DNA of 64,000 bases, from contig NZ_CP125648.1 in NCBI RefSeq assembly GCF_030053135.1, positions 62,001-126,000 of the forward strand. Direction: 5' to 3'. The DNA is from Rhizobium sp. BT04 (GTDB lineage: Bacteria; Pseudomonadota; Alphaproteobacteria; Rhizobiales; Rhizobiaceae). Under the pieces are notes generated by a model. It worked only from the letters and a program-made list of their open reading frames with translations. It did no database searches and was not told the DNA's origin. Shown here in pieces: positions 63,800 to 64,000 of the stretch (position 1 is its first letter; every line of letters begins with the position of its first letter). The position numbers and the translations under genes are program-made.

Positions 63800-64000
63800 A
63801 TGCGAAGGCATTTATTGACGACGACAGCAGCGGTGCTGCTGGCCATGACCGGGTCGGCCTATGCCGGCATGGACGAGGCAAAGACTTTTCTGGACAAAGA
63901 GATCGGCGGCGTGTCGACGCTCTCTCGCGCCGACCAGGAAAAGGAAATGCAATGGTTCGTCGATGCGGCGAAGCCTTTCCAGGGTATGGACATCAAGGTT
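63800..64000 (+). CDS. glpV: Glycerol ABC transporter binding protein GlpV, cut by window end
   Basis: First 67 residues only. Signal peptide MRRHLLTTTAAVLLAMTGSA cut near AYAGMD, then DEAKTFLDKEIGGVSTLSRA, as in glycerol-binding proteins. GGGAGGA precedes ATG 63800. Last gene of the known operon order. Confidence 0.9.
   Translation, partial: MRRHLLTTTAAVLLAMTGSAYAGMDEAKTFLDKEIGGVSTLSRADQEKEMQWFVDAAKPFQGMDIKV

Noticed and set aside
1..64000. CRISPR arrays, tRNA or rRNA genes
   Set aside because: No regularly spaced repeats, cloverleaf-like sequences or rRNA signatures were noticed; a computed search would be needed for certainty.

Overview
The window looks like part of a large repABC plasmid from a Rhizobium of the R. 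leguminosarum/R. etli type. The evidence is a complete repA-repB-repC block with two parS-like palindromes and an antisense-RNA-type repB-repC gap, high-GC coding, and a glycerol operon in the order glpR-glpD-S-T-P-Q-U-V as described for R. leguminosarum. No rRNA, tRNA or CRISPR array was seen.

Layout. (1) 1-3.2 kb: a tightly overlapping ureide (biuret/triuret-like) operon: a biuret hydrolase cut by the window edge, a double-NBD ABC ATPase, a second cysteine hydrolase and a cupin. (2) 3.3-17.6 kb: a complete Tn3-family transposon of 14,271 bp with 36-bp perfect terminal inverted repeats and a 5-bp target duplication (AATCT). It carries tnpR, tnpA and a cargo made of an RND efflux pair, a SAM methyltransferase, a TetR repressor, a thioredoxin-reductase-like flavoprotein with a CPYC motif, an ABM-domain protein, an ICMT-like membrane methyltransferase, an alpha/beta hydrolase and an SDR. 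It also holds broken second copies of the tetR start and of the hydrolase end. It sits inside a pre-existing gene remnant. (3) 17.7-24.2 kb: sugar-acid type catabolism (VOC protein, two Gfo/Idh/MocA oxidoreductases, an FAH-family enzyme) and methylmalonyl-CoA mutase. (4) 24.2-30.5 kb: a probable sulfur-scavenging group (flavin monooxygenase, MetQNI importer, FMN reductase) and an Fsr-like MFS exporter. (5) 30.8-33.6 kb: an XRE regulator, a BTAD/TPR regulator and a small protein.

(6) 33.9-37.7 kb: repABC, the replication and partition core. (7) 37.9-42 kb: polysaccharide genes (phosphoglycosyl transferase, CapD-like dehydratase, O-antigen ligase/polymerase-like protein). (8) 42.3-45.2 kb: two small proteins, then a GntR regulator with mannonate dehydratase. 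(9) 45.4-50.3 kb: TetR with a divergent EmrAB-type efflux pair, an aldose-1-epimerase-like protein and a DUF6665-like protein. (10) 50.4-57 kb: an ABC-F ATPase, a VOC protein, small membrane or secreted proteins, a GNAT enzyme, and a divergent LysR/EamA pair. (11) 57-64 kb: the glycerol/glycerol-3-phosphate regulon, cut in glpV by the window edge.

The most unusual part is the transposon cargo. Its flavoprotein has a redox CPYC but a degraded pyridine-nucleotide motif, and it travels with methyltransferases and an RND pump. Two divergent promoter regions share one spaced inverted repeat (GTATC...GATAC), so a single intact TetR could control both the pump and the enzyme operon. This would fit a mobile detoxification module for a thiol/disulfide or other redox-active natural product, but that substrate is inference.
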